Part shown: piece after piece, positions 1 to 11,104 of the stretch | Layout of the letters: each line of letters begins with the position of its first letter | Position numbering within the stretch: the stretch's first letter is position 1 | Source: Metallyticus violacea | Lineage: Eukaryota > Arthropoda > Insecta > Mantodea > Metallyticidae | Reading direction: 5' to 3' | Assembly: GCA_030762175.1 (NCBI GenBank) | Contig: CM060846.1 | Location: forward strand, 240,447,012-240,511,011 | DNA length: 64,000 nucleotides | Notes under the pieces: generated by a model | Database searches by the model: none | What the model was told of the DNA's origin: nothing | What the model saw: only the letters and a program-made list of their open reading frames with translations | Made by a program: the position numbers and the translations under genes

Positions 1-1394
1 TGGAGTCATTTTGTTTCTCTTGTTGACACAAGTAGGTATTTTCTGTAGTGATATGAACAAAACATGTGATAAATATAATTACTAGACCATTAAGAATTCC
101 AAAGAGATTTTCTGTTTAACAACTAATATTTCCCTTCCCAAATGGGAAATTTCACTTAACACTTCAATGGAAACTGATATAGTATATAACACATCAGTCA
201 TCTTTATTATTATTTGAATTAGAAAAGGATGATTAACCAGACAGTTCTTTTGAAAGGAAGATGTTCTCAACTTTTCCTACCTTTCAGAAGCAAAATCTTA
301 AAACTGAAAAATTTGGCACTTAACACTTTGAACATACCACTCCACAATTATTGAAACAATTTCTGTATGTATGCTTTGATCAAAGAGAAAAATATTCTAC
401 AGTTTTTTAAATAATATGAAAAACTTTCTACATTCTTTGACTCAAAAAGATGTTCACTAAATATCATTTGACAACATTTATCCATCAGCTAAGTTGCTAT
501 CACTGAAAAACTTCTTAAGATTATAAAGCAATTCAATGGTGTTTATGTACTTAATTTTTACTCTACAAACTAGTTCTTCATTCACATATAAAGTACTTCT
601 TTCTACCTCTTCTTCATCTATAATAGACTTAAGATTCACTCATTTAAAATCTTTTAATACTTGGTTACTTATTTTTTAAACATAACACATTTGTAATTTA
701 TAAACTTAAGATATTTCTGTTTCTAAGTTATGACATTATAGATCATGATGTAAATCTCTTTTTTAAATATTTATTTTAATTTCACCAATTTAAAATTATG
801 ATTTTAGTATGTCCTGCAATCAAATTTTATATAGTACTAATAGAACTAAAAAAAACTGAATTTTGTTCTCTCTCTAGAGCAAGAACATTATGATTGAAAA
901 CGGACATAAGATAATATATAGTTTATAAATCACAATCTTGCCTTGCTGAGCTCACTTTAAAAAACATTCTAATTACAACAGGAATATCACCTTGTGAAAG
1001 AAAATACAACTTCAATGCTGAAAAAATTTAATCGTCATTATTATACAAGGAGAAAGAACAACCATCTTGTCTTTAGGTATTGCAGCAACTATTTGTAATA
1101 ATTATCAATAATTTATAATTTTTAAGGTTTCCTCAAAGTGTATGTATTGCAAAATAATAAAATATTTTTAAAACTGTGAATTTCACATCGATACACAGAC
1201 CAAAATCTATGCTATACTGGATGCATGTAAATAAAATGCATCAACAAGCTATCCCATGTCAATGATAATGAAGATGATCATAATAATCTCTCTATTATTT
1301 TTAATAACAATTTAAATGTTAATATTCCATTTGTACAAGAAGCATTACAAGTACAAAAACAAGAAGAAACAAGGAAGTCAGGACTAATATCAAT

Positions 1395-1395
<1 letters not shown>

Positions 1396-1434
<39 letters not shown>

Positions 1435-1441
1435 CAACAAC
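1396..1441. repeat. (TAA)n microsatellite
   Basis: About fifteen TAA units followed by a few ACA units. The open reading frames crossing it are artefacts of the repeat. Confidence 0.95.
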
Positions 1442-2530
1442 ATGCGTAGTAATATGAAATTAATAGCAGCAATACCGAGTAATAAAAGAGACAGTAATTA
1501 AAGAAGCTGGGTAAATTACAACTGAAAGTTCTTGTTAAGGTGGAATAAATTATAGTAACAGTAATTATAACATCCCCATAATGATAGATGAGCAATTGCA
1601 TGTTATGGGTAACTGTTTCCTTACAGGCAACAATTGTCAAATGTAGATCTGTATTCTATGATTTGTTTCATTTTTATGGCAGTTCTTCTGAGGTCAAAAA
1701 TTTTTCCACCTTGCAAGGAGGAGCAGCCAGCAGTTTTAATACACCACACACAGCAAAATATTTTGGAAATGCTGAATTTCTATCTTTGTTCAACTGTGGT
1801 GTTTAAATGATGATAATGAACTGACATTCTTTTATGCTCGATTTTTCATTAGCCTATAAAGCTATTAGATATCATCTACATTTGTTCCACATTAAATGTG
1901 TTCAACCATAATAAACTTTGGTAAAATTGATTGTTTACATTTAGTAGAGGAGCTTGATAATCCCAAGCATAATCAAATTCTAAAATCAAATATGAAAGTC
2001 AGCTTGCTTTGAAAATGACTAAATCTTTGGAATCTATAATTTTCAATTTATTTGTTTGAGTTTTTTTGTATAGGTTTATTCATAAAAAGTATGTGAAATT
2101 TCAAATATTTTGAGACACTTGGTGAACAAAATTACTATTTTACAAATCACATCCCATTACTTTAAATGTATTCTTGAAACTAGTATGGGTGATCATTGTT
2201 CTTATCATAATTTTACTTGATAGTTCCTCCTTGTAATGTTTTTCCTTCCATTACCCAAAGGCTCTTCATTGAAGCATGATATATGCCTAGAATGAACTTC
2301 TGAAGTTCACCAATACTTATAGAATAATTGTGTTTATCCAAGGTTTCTTTTAAATTTTTGAAAAAGTTTTCATATTTTATTTGCTAATTGTCAGGAAAAA
2401 TGTTTAGAAGATAAGAATAAGCCTTCAGGATCAAAACATATTTCTTTGCAGTAAATTGTAGCTAATAGAAAGAGCAGCATCTGAGTTTTGCTGTCTTCAG
2501 AATTCGTTAAATCCATGTCATTTCCTTTTT

Positions 2531-2546
2531 ATTGTTGTTGTTGTTG

Positions 2547-2586
<40 letters not shown>

Positions 2587-2604
2587 GTTGTTGTTGTTGT
2601 TATT
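2531..2604. repeat. compound (TTG)n-(TTA)n-(TTG)n microsatellite
   Basis: TTG units, then about thirteen TTA units, then TTG again. Confidence 0.95.
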
Positions 2605-3831
2605 AATTGGCTTCAATCTACTGATTATAGCAGAATTATGCTCAATGTTTTATAAAATACGAATAAACCTGTAACAGCAGCTACATATTTTGTTACAAGA
2701 TGATAAAAAGTAAAAACAGTAGTATTCATTATGAAGAAAAAACAGCTTAAATTACAAAAAGTGGGCAGAATTTAGTGAAACCTCTAGTATATGAATTTGG
2801 AAAGATATTATATTTTGGAACAATAAAGTGCATGGTCCTACATATTCATCTTTCAACACATGTCTTTACTGAGATTATGGGAAAGGAAAAAAAATTATAG
2901 TTACTGTTTTTACTTATTTAGGAAATCATAAACCCTTCCACAATCAAACAAATTATAATCATTTATTGTTACTAAAATTTGTGTTCTACTGCAATGCAAT
3001 AAGAAATTATAATAGAGTGAAAATACTTATTTGTGGAATAAACTTAAGTAATAATAGCTTGGAATTGTATTACTATATATATTGATATTTGAAATACTTT
3101 AGAATTCATCTCAAATGTACTTAAGTGCAAAATGAAATTTTTGCCAAATGTCTCTTCTTAGTATACCAAGAACAAGTAGAGATCTGGGAGATAAATGATG
3201 CTAAATATGTGTATCTTACTAATAGGTTATGTTTTATATGTATATATTTTTTTATAACTACTGGTTTAGAGACATTTACATCCATATGTGTTGGGATGAG
3301 CCTATTTTTGTGACTTTTGTTATGTGGAAGAGTAACTTGATATGCATACTAAATATCCTTGCAAAAATTAATTATAATTGTACACAACTGTTGTTCATTT
3401 AAAGGAATGTTAAGTCAGTTTGAAAAACAATTTTATGAAATTTAAATTTAAAAACTCCTATAATGATAATATATCTGTATATAAGAAAGCACAGAGACTT
3501 TAATTGATGAAAACATACAGTCAAATTTTCAACTGTTTACCACACCCAGTGTTCTTAAACTTGTGTAATCTTTTTAAATTTAACACCAACTTTGTGTTGC
3601 AACTAATATAATGAAGCAACTTATTTATTCCTATTAACTGGTGAGTTAATTTCATGGCGAGTGGAAATAAAAACATTAACAACTCACAAGCTAATTAAGA
3701 ATTATGTAATCCATTTTGCAATTATCAACAGAAGTGCACAAAAAGTAATTACTAATTTACTCTTCTGTTGCTCATAAAAATCATATCTTGCAGGCTAACA
3801 AAAGCTAATGCTTCATATTCTTATTTTACAG

Positions 3832-3947
3832 GGTTCCAAATTTAATAGAGAATCATGAATATGAATTCAGGGTAGCAGCAATCAATGCTGCTGGACAAGG
3901 ACCATGGAGCAGTTCTTCAGATTCTATTGTATGCAGACCACCACCAT
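3832..3947 (+). CDS. bt: twitchin/projectin exon A: C-terminal half of an Fn3 domain
   Basis: The exon opens after TTTTACAG and closes at a GTATGT donor. The first base completes a split codon, and 38 codons plus one base follow (phase 1 out). The translation includes NHEYEFRVAAINAAGQG, the classic F-G strand segment of a fibronectin type III domain (YEFRVxAxNxAG), and ends in a proline-rich RPPP inter-domain linker. In the twitchin family this Fn3 precedes an Ig domain, and the next exon is an Ig domain. The N-terminal half of the domain is not visible here. Recognised by frame continuity with the following exons and close similarity to arthropod projectin. Confidence 0.9.
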
Positions 3948-4556
3948 GTATGTAAAAAAATATGTTTGTTTCCATTTGGTCTGAAGCTAAAGTTGTGTGA
4001 TATTCCAATTTGCTTTATAGGAAATCGAAGTCCAATTAGGGAACAGATTCATTAACAGATATGTTATTACTGCACTTTATCACAGAAATTTATCCTTTAA
4101 TCCCTTAAACTGCCATAAGCCAGCAAAGATTAATCAAGCATATCTGAAGGCACCATTTTAAAAGAATTACATTAATATTACACCTATAATAAATACATTG
4201 TTAGTATTTAACCAATTAATGTGTTTAATGGGAATTAAATGCTTCTCTAGAATGCATAGCATTTTTTACTTCCTGTTAAAAGAATCAATAGCCAGAATGG
4301 GATATAAAAATGGATAGTATGAGAAGGATCTAAAGCACAAATAGAGGAATATTTTGAAATAACTGAGATGATACATACTCTGGGGCAGGAAAGTAGAAGC
4401 AATAAACTTCTTAATGGGTAGGAGAATTCTAAATATTTTTATAAGAAATAAAAAAGTGATGAATTCAATTTTCTGTAAGGAAATTAGATAAGAGAACAAA
4501 GTTGTTTAGGAGATACTCCAGGCAGTCACAAAAAGGAAACGAATAATGTATGTGTG

Positions 4557-4676
4557 CAGGGCTTTCATGTAAAACTATCCCGCATGCACAGTGCAGTGGT
4601 GTGAATCCCATTGACTGCTAGCAGCGCTCCCTACTCTTTCCCCTACAAGCAGGATAGTTTTTATAAGAAAGCCCTG
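4557..4676. mobile_element. short TIR element, MITE-like
   Basis: The block starts CAGGGCTTTCATGTAAAAC and ends with the near-perfect reverse complement, ...AAGAAAGCCCTG. The inverted arms are about 27 bp with a few mismatches, around a 65 bp centre of higher GC than the surroundings. It has no coding capacity. I see no clear target-site duplication, so the superfamily is open. Confidence 0.6.
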
Positions 4677-5622
4677 TACTTCTAAAATATACTGGGGAAT
4701 GACAAGAGTGCCCCTTCTTCCTTCTTTCCTTTCCCTTTACCCTTTCTCCCTTTCCTTACTTTTCTTTCTTTCTTTTTTACATTCTTTCATTCTTTATTTT
4801 TTGCAACCTTTTAATGTACCAAGTTATGCACTAAAGAATATAAAGCATTGAAAGTAGGAAATCAATAATATTTGTCACAGATATCACAGCAAGAATAGCT
4901 GCAGCTGCCTACCGTCCATAGGATCTTGAATGAGAAGAAGAATTTTGATGCACACTGAGCACTCTGAAGAAAAAATGACTAAAAAGAGCTTCTGTCAAAA
5001 CAATCGTGGAATTTATTTCTGCTTCAACTATAAGAACAGTATATTCCTTCTGTAAAGTACATTTTTATCTTACTCTTAGATGACATTCAGGATGCTTTAA
5101 GAGAACCTGTTTATATCAAAAGGGCTTTATGAGAAATTTGAAAATCATAAAAATTTTGTTAAGCAGCAAATAACAATTGTAAATTGCAAAAGAATGACAT
5201 TTTCTAAAAAAGAATTCATTTTCTTAGATAAATGGAAGAATTGCATTCTACTGGCTGACCTATACATTAGACAAGACCTTGGTTAATGTCAATCACAGTA
5301 AGAAGAAGCTATGGATGTGCGAGAGGCCAGATAATGATTTTCATGTCTCCCTTAAAGCTACTTTGGTTAAAGTCAATTATTCATTGTTGTAAATGCTGGT
5401 ACTATGAACATATTCATTCCCAAGACACTTCTGTGTTTTCATTTAAAATTTACCAGAGACTATTATGTGAAAATGAATGGAAAGATTTTCAAAAATTGGT
5501 TTTCACAGCAATTACTTTCCAAATTTCCCCTAAAACAGTATTATAATTATGGATAATTTATCTTATCATTCAATAGAATTAAACAAAGCTCCAACATCAA
5601 AATCAGATAAGCAAACATAGCT

Positions 5623-5757
5623 ATTAAGTAAAAAATTGTACTTACGAAGCAGTAGACAATGGATTGGTAATATATCCTACATTAATGTGTTCAGCTGTTA
5701 ACAGGATATATTACCACTCCATTGTCTACAGCTTCGTAAGTACAATTTTTACTTAAT
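5623..5757. repeat. 135 bp near-perfect palindrome (hairpin)
   Basis: The left arm from 5623 and the right arm ending at 5757 are reverse complements over about 58 bp with only about three differences, around a loop of about 18 bp. The block lies 58 bp upstream of an ORF resembling a PLE N-terminus. Paired inverted tails flank the other PLE copies in this window, so this may be a PLE terminal repeat. I see no hammerhead core in it. Confidence 0.75.
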
Positions 5758-5814
5758 TATATAAGATGAACAAGTCATAGAAGCAATTCACCCAACACAT
5801 GGTCAATAAGAAAC

Positions 5815-6027
5815 ATGGCGGATACCAACACAAACAACCTCACAACATATAATTTGAACATAAAAACCTACTTAAAATTACAAATTAAGAAGAGAAATAT
5901 TGCGGCTAACATACATTTCCTGAAATTATGCCTAAAATATAAAGTCACCCCTAAATTTGTAAGAAAAATGGTTAAAATGGACAACAGCATTCATCAAAAA
6001 GCAGCCGACAAAGTTTTAAAAAAGTAA
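5815..6027 (+). pseudogene. possible PLE ORF N-terminal fragment
   Basis: A 70-codon frame beginning MADTNTNN. It contains AANIHFLKLCLKYKVTPKFV, followed by a basic segment. A 'hFLxxCxxxxxxPxF' segment occurs upstream of the reverse transcriptase in Penelope-like elements, which is the basis of this call. The frame stops at 6028, and no RT follows in the next kilobase. It is therefore either a truncated copy or one interrupted by unrelated DNA. Identification rests on one short motif and on the palindrome just upstream. A chance ORF is possible. Confidence 0.35.
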
Positions 6028-7910
6028 GTGGAGTTAGTGTTAACAACTGAACACATTTATGTAGGAAACATAGCTATGTTAAAATAATTTGAAATTTGAC
6101 TTAGATGCAACAAAACAAATGCTGTAAGAATTTATAAAGATGAAGAAAGACAGACTTGGAAAATATGAAATTGATGTAATAGTGAAATTACTTGGTGATG
6201 ATGTAGTGGAGTTACTCCCTACTCCCCTAACACTGTGATTTCAATGGCTAGAATTAATATGGTACACATTAAGCAAGAGTTTGCTAAATATAACAGAACT
6301 TTCAAAATTATTGGTGTTAAAGCATTATTGCAGAATGATGTACCTAAGATAACTGGAAAATTTGAAAAGTGCATGTGAATATTGAAAAATGTGGAACAGT
6401 TCTAAGGGGTTGAAAATGGTTTAGTAGGCGAAGTTCTGGATAGGTTTCAAATTGATTTAGCTAATTCTTATAACAAACAAAGATGAGGCAAATTACAGTG
6501 AGAAAAAAAAAAGGACTATTGTAGTGATGAAGAAAGTTTTGGCACTGCTTCATCTAGCCAAATTTCAGGAGTTTGTCCCTTCCTCTATCTCCTTGAGTAT
6601 TTGCAGGTAGTCTGGTGTGTGAGAGAGGGTGAGTAGCTTCATCTCTTTCTAACAAGTTTACAGGAGGGTTCATCAAATATATTATAGCTGTTCAAACTAT
6701 CAAGAAAAGGCTTCAGCTAAGAAATAATGAGTTTAGAAAAATCTTGAAATTGAAATAAAGTGGAAATTAGGTTGGAAACAGTATGCAAAAACCAGCAGGG
6801 CTAGGTTTTGCATAAAGAATTTGGATATTTGTGAAAGTAAAACAGAATATGTCTACAGTAACTGTATTTGCACTGGTAATGAATGTAACAACACACAGAC
6901 AAAGATATGGGATTCGATTGACTCCATGGTAATGCACCTCATGGAAACTGATTTGATTAGGGTAACACTGTGTGTTTAAATATCTGGAAGAAAGCTCACA
7001 GAAGTTATTCATTTCCTTATGTAACAGAATACCAAAAGCATTGCAACAGTAGGTTCAAATTGTATTGGACTGCAAAAAGATGTATATATACAGGCACTAA
7101 AGGTAGAGTAAATGGAGATGCATCAGCTCCGACCATTGTTAAGATAGAAGGATGGTCACAGCATTATCAAATTATAGTTACAAAATTCGATGGTTGACAC
7201 CAAAAAAAATGGATGCCCACATTAATATGACTATTTTAAAGCCTGACATTGTACAGGAATCTAATATGTATATGGATCTGTTGATATAGTAGATCAGACA
7301 TTGTAAGCATACCCCTCTTTATGAAAAACTGTCAAATGATAGCAGAACATTTTAAACATGTTGCACACCACTTTTACAATATTTAGTTATCTAAAAATAT
7401 TTAAACCCACACAAATCAATGACATACTCGGATTTCCAATTATTAATAGCTTTCAGTATAATTTCTGACCATAACATTCAAAAGCCTGGTAGAAATTCCA
7501 GCAAACTTGCAACCCTTAATTTAACAGAAAAACACATTTCTAAAAGGATTCTGCCCACAGTCAAAAAGTTGCATTCATTTTGGAACTGTATAATCTGTAT
7601 AGTATGCCAATAAAGGGAATGCACAAAGAAATATATGTGATTTGTGGCAATTGTGGAGATGTGCTACTTACCCATGTTTCCAAGCATATTCATACATATC
7701 ATAACTTTTAGAAATAAGCTTGAATTATGTTCTAAAATTTATATCAATCGCTTTGCAGAAAAATTTGTTAACATAATGAAGGTTTTAAAATGCACATGCA
7801 GGATATCTACACATATCATATTTCTAGGTCCCATTTAAACTTCGATGTCTATGCACATTCATATCATGGAAGAGTTTAACTTTTACTGTCTCTCTCTTTG
7901 TTCTGTTTTT

Positions 7911-8058
7911 TTTTTCTTCTTCTTCTTCTTCTTCTTCTTCTTCTGCTTCTTCTTCTTCTTCTTCTTCTTCTTCTTCTTCTTCTTCTTCTTCTCCTCCTCC
8001 TCCTCCTCCACCCTCCCCTCTTTTTCATCCCCTCCTCCTCCTCCTCCTCCTCCTCCTC
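7911..8058. repeat. (TTC)n / (TCC)n low-complexity tract
   Basis: A polypyrimidine block of TTC units passing into CCT units. It generates long artefactual poly-Phe, poly-Leu and poly-Arg frames on both strands, none of which is a gene. Confidence 0.95.
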
Positions 8059-8271
8059 CAAGAAAATATTTTTATGCATCATTTATTTTCTGGTGCAAAA
8101 ATGACAGCATAGCATTTTGAAGAAGAGCTAACTATAGCATTATATCAAACATTGAAACATATTTAGCAATCTTTTTAGTGGCAATATATTATGAATCAAC
8201 AAAAAAAAAAATTACTTTTGCTTAAGCCAGAAAAGATACATATAACTGAGAATTTTAAGTGACAATGATGA

Positions 8272-8550
8272 AACTATGGTCAAGTGGTTAGACTGCTCAC
8301 TTCCTACTGAGAGTCTGGTTTCGATTTTATTGGCAGACAAAGGGGCACCTAGGCATATTTTCTTTGGATACCCAAGTTTCCCCTGATTATCATTCTGCCA
8401 TTGCTCCGTAATTATTTCATCTTCATTATTGTGGAAAGCAATGAAAAGCTACCACAGTATCTCTCCCCAAAACAGCTACAAACACAGTATGATGGTCTTA
8501 CCTTGCAGTGAAAGATTTGCCCTCTGGCAGGACAATGTGAATGAATGAAG
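8272..8550 (+). mobile_element. tRNA-derived SINE-like unit (third type)
   Basis: A tRNA-like head is visible: an A-box-like TGGTCAAGTGGTTAGACTGC and, about 30 bp on, a B-box-like GGTTTCGATT. It is followed by a non-tRNA body of about 200 bp that includes poorly conserved T-rich and ACC-rich segments. No second copy stands out in the window and I found no clear target-site duplication. The ends are approximate. It could also be an isolated tRNA pseudogene. Confidence 0.45.
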
Positions 8551-8721
8551 GTAACATTGACATAAGTGGAAGTGGTAGAAATAGGTTTTTAAAGAGTAAA
8601 ATTTAACACCTCTCTAAGAAGGATGCTGAAACTTCTTGCTGAATTAATAAACTAATTTTGTTCTAGAGACTGTTCTATTAATAATTATTTATTTAATAGA
8701 TATTTCTTTACATTACAACAG

Positions 8722-9006
8722 GTGCTCCCAAGATAACCAGTGACTTAAGTATTCGTGACATGACTGTCATAGCAGGAGAAGAATTCACAATTACAGTTCC
8801 ATTTATTGGTAATCCACTACCTAAACCAACATGGACCATCAATGGTGAAGAAGTTATTCCTGGAGAAAGAATAAAATTTGACACAAGTTCTTCACAAACC
8901 ATGTTAATAAACAAGTGTGCAAAGCGCTCTGACTTAGGAAATTATACAATTCAGCTAGTAAATACAGAGGGCTCTGACACTGCTTCATGCAAAGTCCTTG
9001 TAGTGG
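8722..9006 (+). CDS. bt: twitchin/projectin exon B: one complete Ig (I-set) domain
   Basis: Flanked by a TTACAACAG acceptor and a GTAAGT donor, phase 1 on both sides (285 bp, 95 codons). It encodes a whole Ig module: APKITSDLSIRDMTVIAGEE at the A strands, PKPTWTINGEEV with the C-strand tryptophan, then LGNYTIQLVNTEGSDTASC. The two disulphide cysteines of extracellular Ig domains are absent, as is usual for intracellular titin/twitchin Ig domains. It sits between the exon A Fn3 and the Fn3 of exons C-D, matching the projectin order. Because the exon is symmetric (1-1), skipping it would remove exactly one domain without a frameshift. Confidence 0.95.
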
Positions 9007-9447
9007 GTAAGTTAATGAAAATTAATTATTACAATAAAATAAATACAATGATATCATAAATATATAGTTTTGACTTAAAAACTACCAATATGCAAGAATG
9101 TTATTAACATTAATTACCTGTTTAAGAATATGTATGTCAAAGTACTGTCATTTTAAATTAGTTATGCAGTCAGTAAATTGTTTGTAGGTCACCATTAATC
9201 AAAAGAAAAAAATCCCCTAGTATTTTTCAGCTATACCAAAGATAAATAATAAGGGACTTTAAAATACTTCTGCTGCAGGAAAATAATTCTGTACTTTGTT
9301 GTCCATTACAATATATTTATCCCACTTCTTTCCTTCCTTCCTTCCATCCTACCTCTTATTTGTGCTGCTTCCCTTTCTTTCTTCAATAGATCCCCTTAAT
9401 ATTCGTTCATCAAGTAGTAAAACATTTAATTAATATTCTTTTCACAG
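9007..9447 (+). other. twitchin intron B-C
   Basis: A 441 bp AT-rich intron containing a short CTTCC-rich run near 9330. Nothing else is recognisable. Confidence 0.85.
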
Positions 9448-9590
9448 ACAAACCACTGCCTCCTCAGGGACCACTTGATGTCAGTGATATCACACCAGAA
9501 ACATGTTCTCTTAGCTGGAGACCTCCTACTGATGATGGTGGCTCACCTATAACTAACTATGTAGTTGAAAAACTGGATCCATTTACTGGG
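9448..9590 (+). CDS. bt: twitchin/projectin exon C: N-terminal half of an Fn3 domain
   Basis: Acceptor TTTTCACAG, donor GTATGA. Two bases complete an Asp codon, then 47 codons run to a phase 0 end. The product starts DKPLPPQGPLDVSDITPETC, followed by LSWRPPTDDGGSPITNYVVE. This contains the conserved B-strand tryptophan, the DGG loop and the C-strand Y-V-E of an Fn3 domain. The domain continues directly in exon D with IWVKVSSFV. The phase 0 intron falls in the middle of the domain, unlike the phase 1 introns at module borders. Confidence 0.94.
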
Positions 9591-10820
9591 GTATGATATA
9601 AATTAGTAGTTTTAAATTGCACTTTAAATACATACGTTTAAAAGGTAAACAATAAGCTAAATGAGCTTGTATAGATAGAAAAATTATTTGAGGAAAATAG
9701 AATCGAAATTAAAGGGTTAATAATATGTTTTAAAGATAAGTGGGGTTAAGAAATTATTTTGAATGTAAGAATTATTTACTAGTTTTAGAGATATAAGTTC
9801 TTCAAGGTTAAATGTTAAATTGAAAAGTAATGGATTAAAGAGAAATATGTTGAAATGCATAATAAAACAGGGAGGGAAGGATTTGCGTGAATAAGAGTTA
9901 GGGTTGTAAGCTAAAGGAGTTAGATGTGAAATAAATATACAGAACATGTTCTTTATGCAGAACTCCAGATAAAGGGTTATATTTAGAGTGAAGTGCAAAA
10001 AATGACCAGAAATTCTCGAAGCCAAAGTAGAAGGTAAAACTTGTAATTGTGGTTGAAGTATAAAAATCAACATTATTATTTTTAGCATTATATCATAGTT
10101 ATAAAATGGAAATGGAAATTTAATTCTGGAATTTCAATTAACCCTTTGCTTAAACATGCATTTTATTCTGCTACTTTATGTTTGTTAATATTTAAATGCT
10201 TTGATATTTCACCAACTTCACCCTGTACCACTTTAAAATTAGCTCCATATGTTTCACAATGAATATCAATATTTGAAATCATTTTCCTGAGAAAATGATA
10301 CTTGATTTGTAAAACGCTGTTAAAAACAAATGCTTTGCCATACTTTAACCATCTTGAGTAACTAAAATCAGTGAAGATAGAATCAATTTGAATATGGAAC
10401 TGAATCAGTTAATAATAAAACAATGAAGTGCGAACTAATTTGTGACCTGCAACAACAGTATTACCTAACAGAAGTGAATTAAAGTGTAAACTAATGTGTA
10501 AAGTATAGTTAAAGACAAATAAATAGCACATCTATGGAAATCTGAATTCACTGAGAACTATTTTGTAAGTGGAATATTTTAGTGTCCACAAGAATAGTAG
10601 AGGTCTATGAGACCATTGTACTAAAATCAGTATTGTCACACTGATAGCAAGATGTCTGGTCAGTTTTATTTAAAGATATTAGAGTAGGAACAGAAAAATT
10701 ATGACATAAAAAATGGAATGATTTAGACAAGTAATAACTAGTAAGAAAAAATATTTGCATTTATTTGCTTATTATATAGAAATAAAAAGATAATATAAAA
10801 TTAATTTATAATATTTTCAG
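9591..10820 (+). other. twitchin intron C-D
   Basis: A 1.23 kb AT-rich intron with no recognisable mobile element or RNA gene. A minus-strand open frame at 9717-10088 shows no family signature. Confidence 0.8.
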
Positions 10821-11104
10821 ATTTGGGTTAAAGTTAGCAGTTTTGTACGGAGTACCCATTATGATGTGATAGGTTTAGAGCCTAACAAAAGATACTGCTT
10901 CAGAATACGAGCAGAAAATCAGTATGGAGTAAGTGATCCACTGGAAACTGATCAACCTATCACTGCCAAGTTTGCATTTACTGTACCAGATCCTCCTGGA
11001 CAGCCCCGAATTGGTGATTGGGACACAAGTAATGTCACTCTTACATGGGATAGACCAAGAAGTGATGGTGGCTCAAGGATTCAGGGATATAAAATTGAAT
11101 ATAG
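10821..11104 (+). CDS. bt: twitchin/projectin exon D: end of one Fn3 and start of the next
   Basis: Acceptor ATATTTTCAG, donor GTAAGT, phase 0 in and phase 2 out. The first ~50 codons finish the Fn3 begun in exon C (LEPNKRYCFRIRAENQYGVS, the F-G hairpin). The linker KFAFTVPDPPGQP follows, then the first half of a second Fn3 (VTLTWDRPRSDGGSRIQGYK). The final AG is completed by the first base of exon E to give an arginine in IEYRDV. There is no intron at the border between these two Fn3 domains, so they are fused on one exon here. Confidence 0.95.

Larger units (their letters stand above)
1..3831 (+). other. twitchin intron, upstream part (incomplete)
   Basis: AT-rich non-coding DNA ending in the acceptor of the first visible exon at 3832. 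I searched for the missing N-terminal half of the Fn3 domain whose C-terminal half begins at 3832 (a proline-rich start and a DGG-type loop) and did not find it, so that exon is probably upstream of the window. The stretch holds two trinucleotide microsatellites (listed separately). No mobile element is recognisable. Confidence 0.7.
3948..8721 (+). other. twitchin intron A-B (4.8 kb)
   Basis: Non-coding for the host gene. It contains a MITE-like hairpin (4557-4676), a near-perfect palindrome (5623-5757), a PLE-like N-terminal ORF fragment (5815-6027), a TTC/CCT low-complexity block (7911-8058) and a tRNA-headed SINE-like unit (about 8272-8550). Between 6030 and 7620 there are scattered coding-looking frames with many stops that I cannot assign. 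Confidence 0.8.

Noticed and set aside
4266..4499. 77-codon minus-strand ORF
   Set aside because: Low-complexity hydrophobic translation of AT-rich intron. No support.
6770..7200. Frames with KYAKTSRA-like and KFDG pieces faintly recalling a PARP zinc finger
   Set aside because: The zinc-binding cysteines and histidine are not in place and the order does not match. Resemblance is by chance.
7845..8120. Long open frames on both strands over the TTC/CCT tract
   Set aside because: They are poly-Phe, poly-Leu, poly-Ser or poly-Arg translations of a microsatellite with no other coding evidence.
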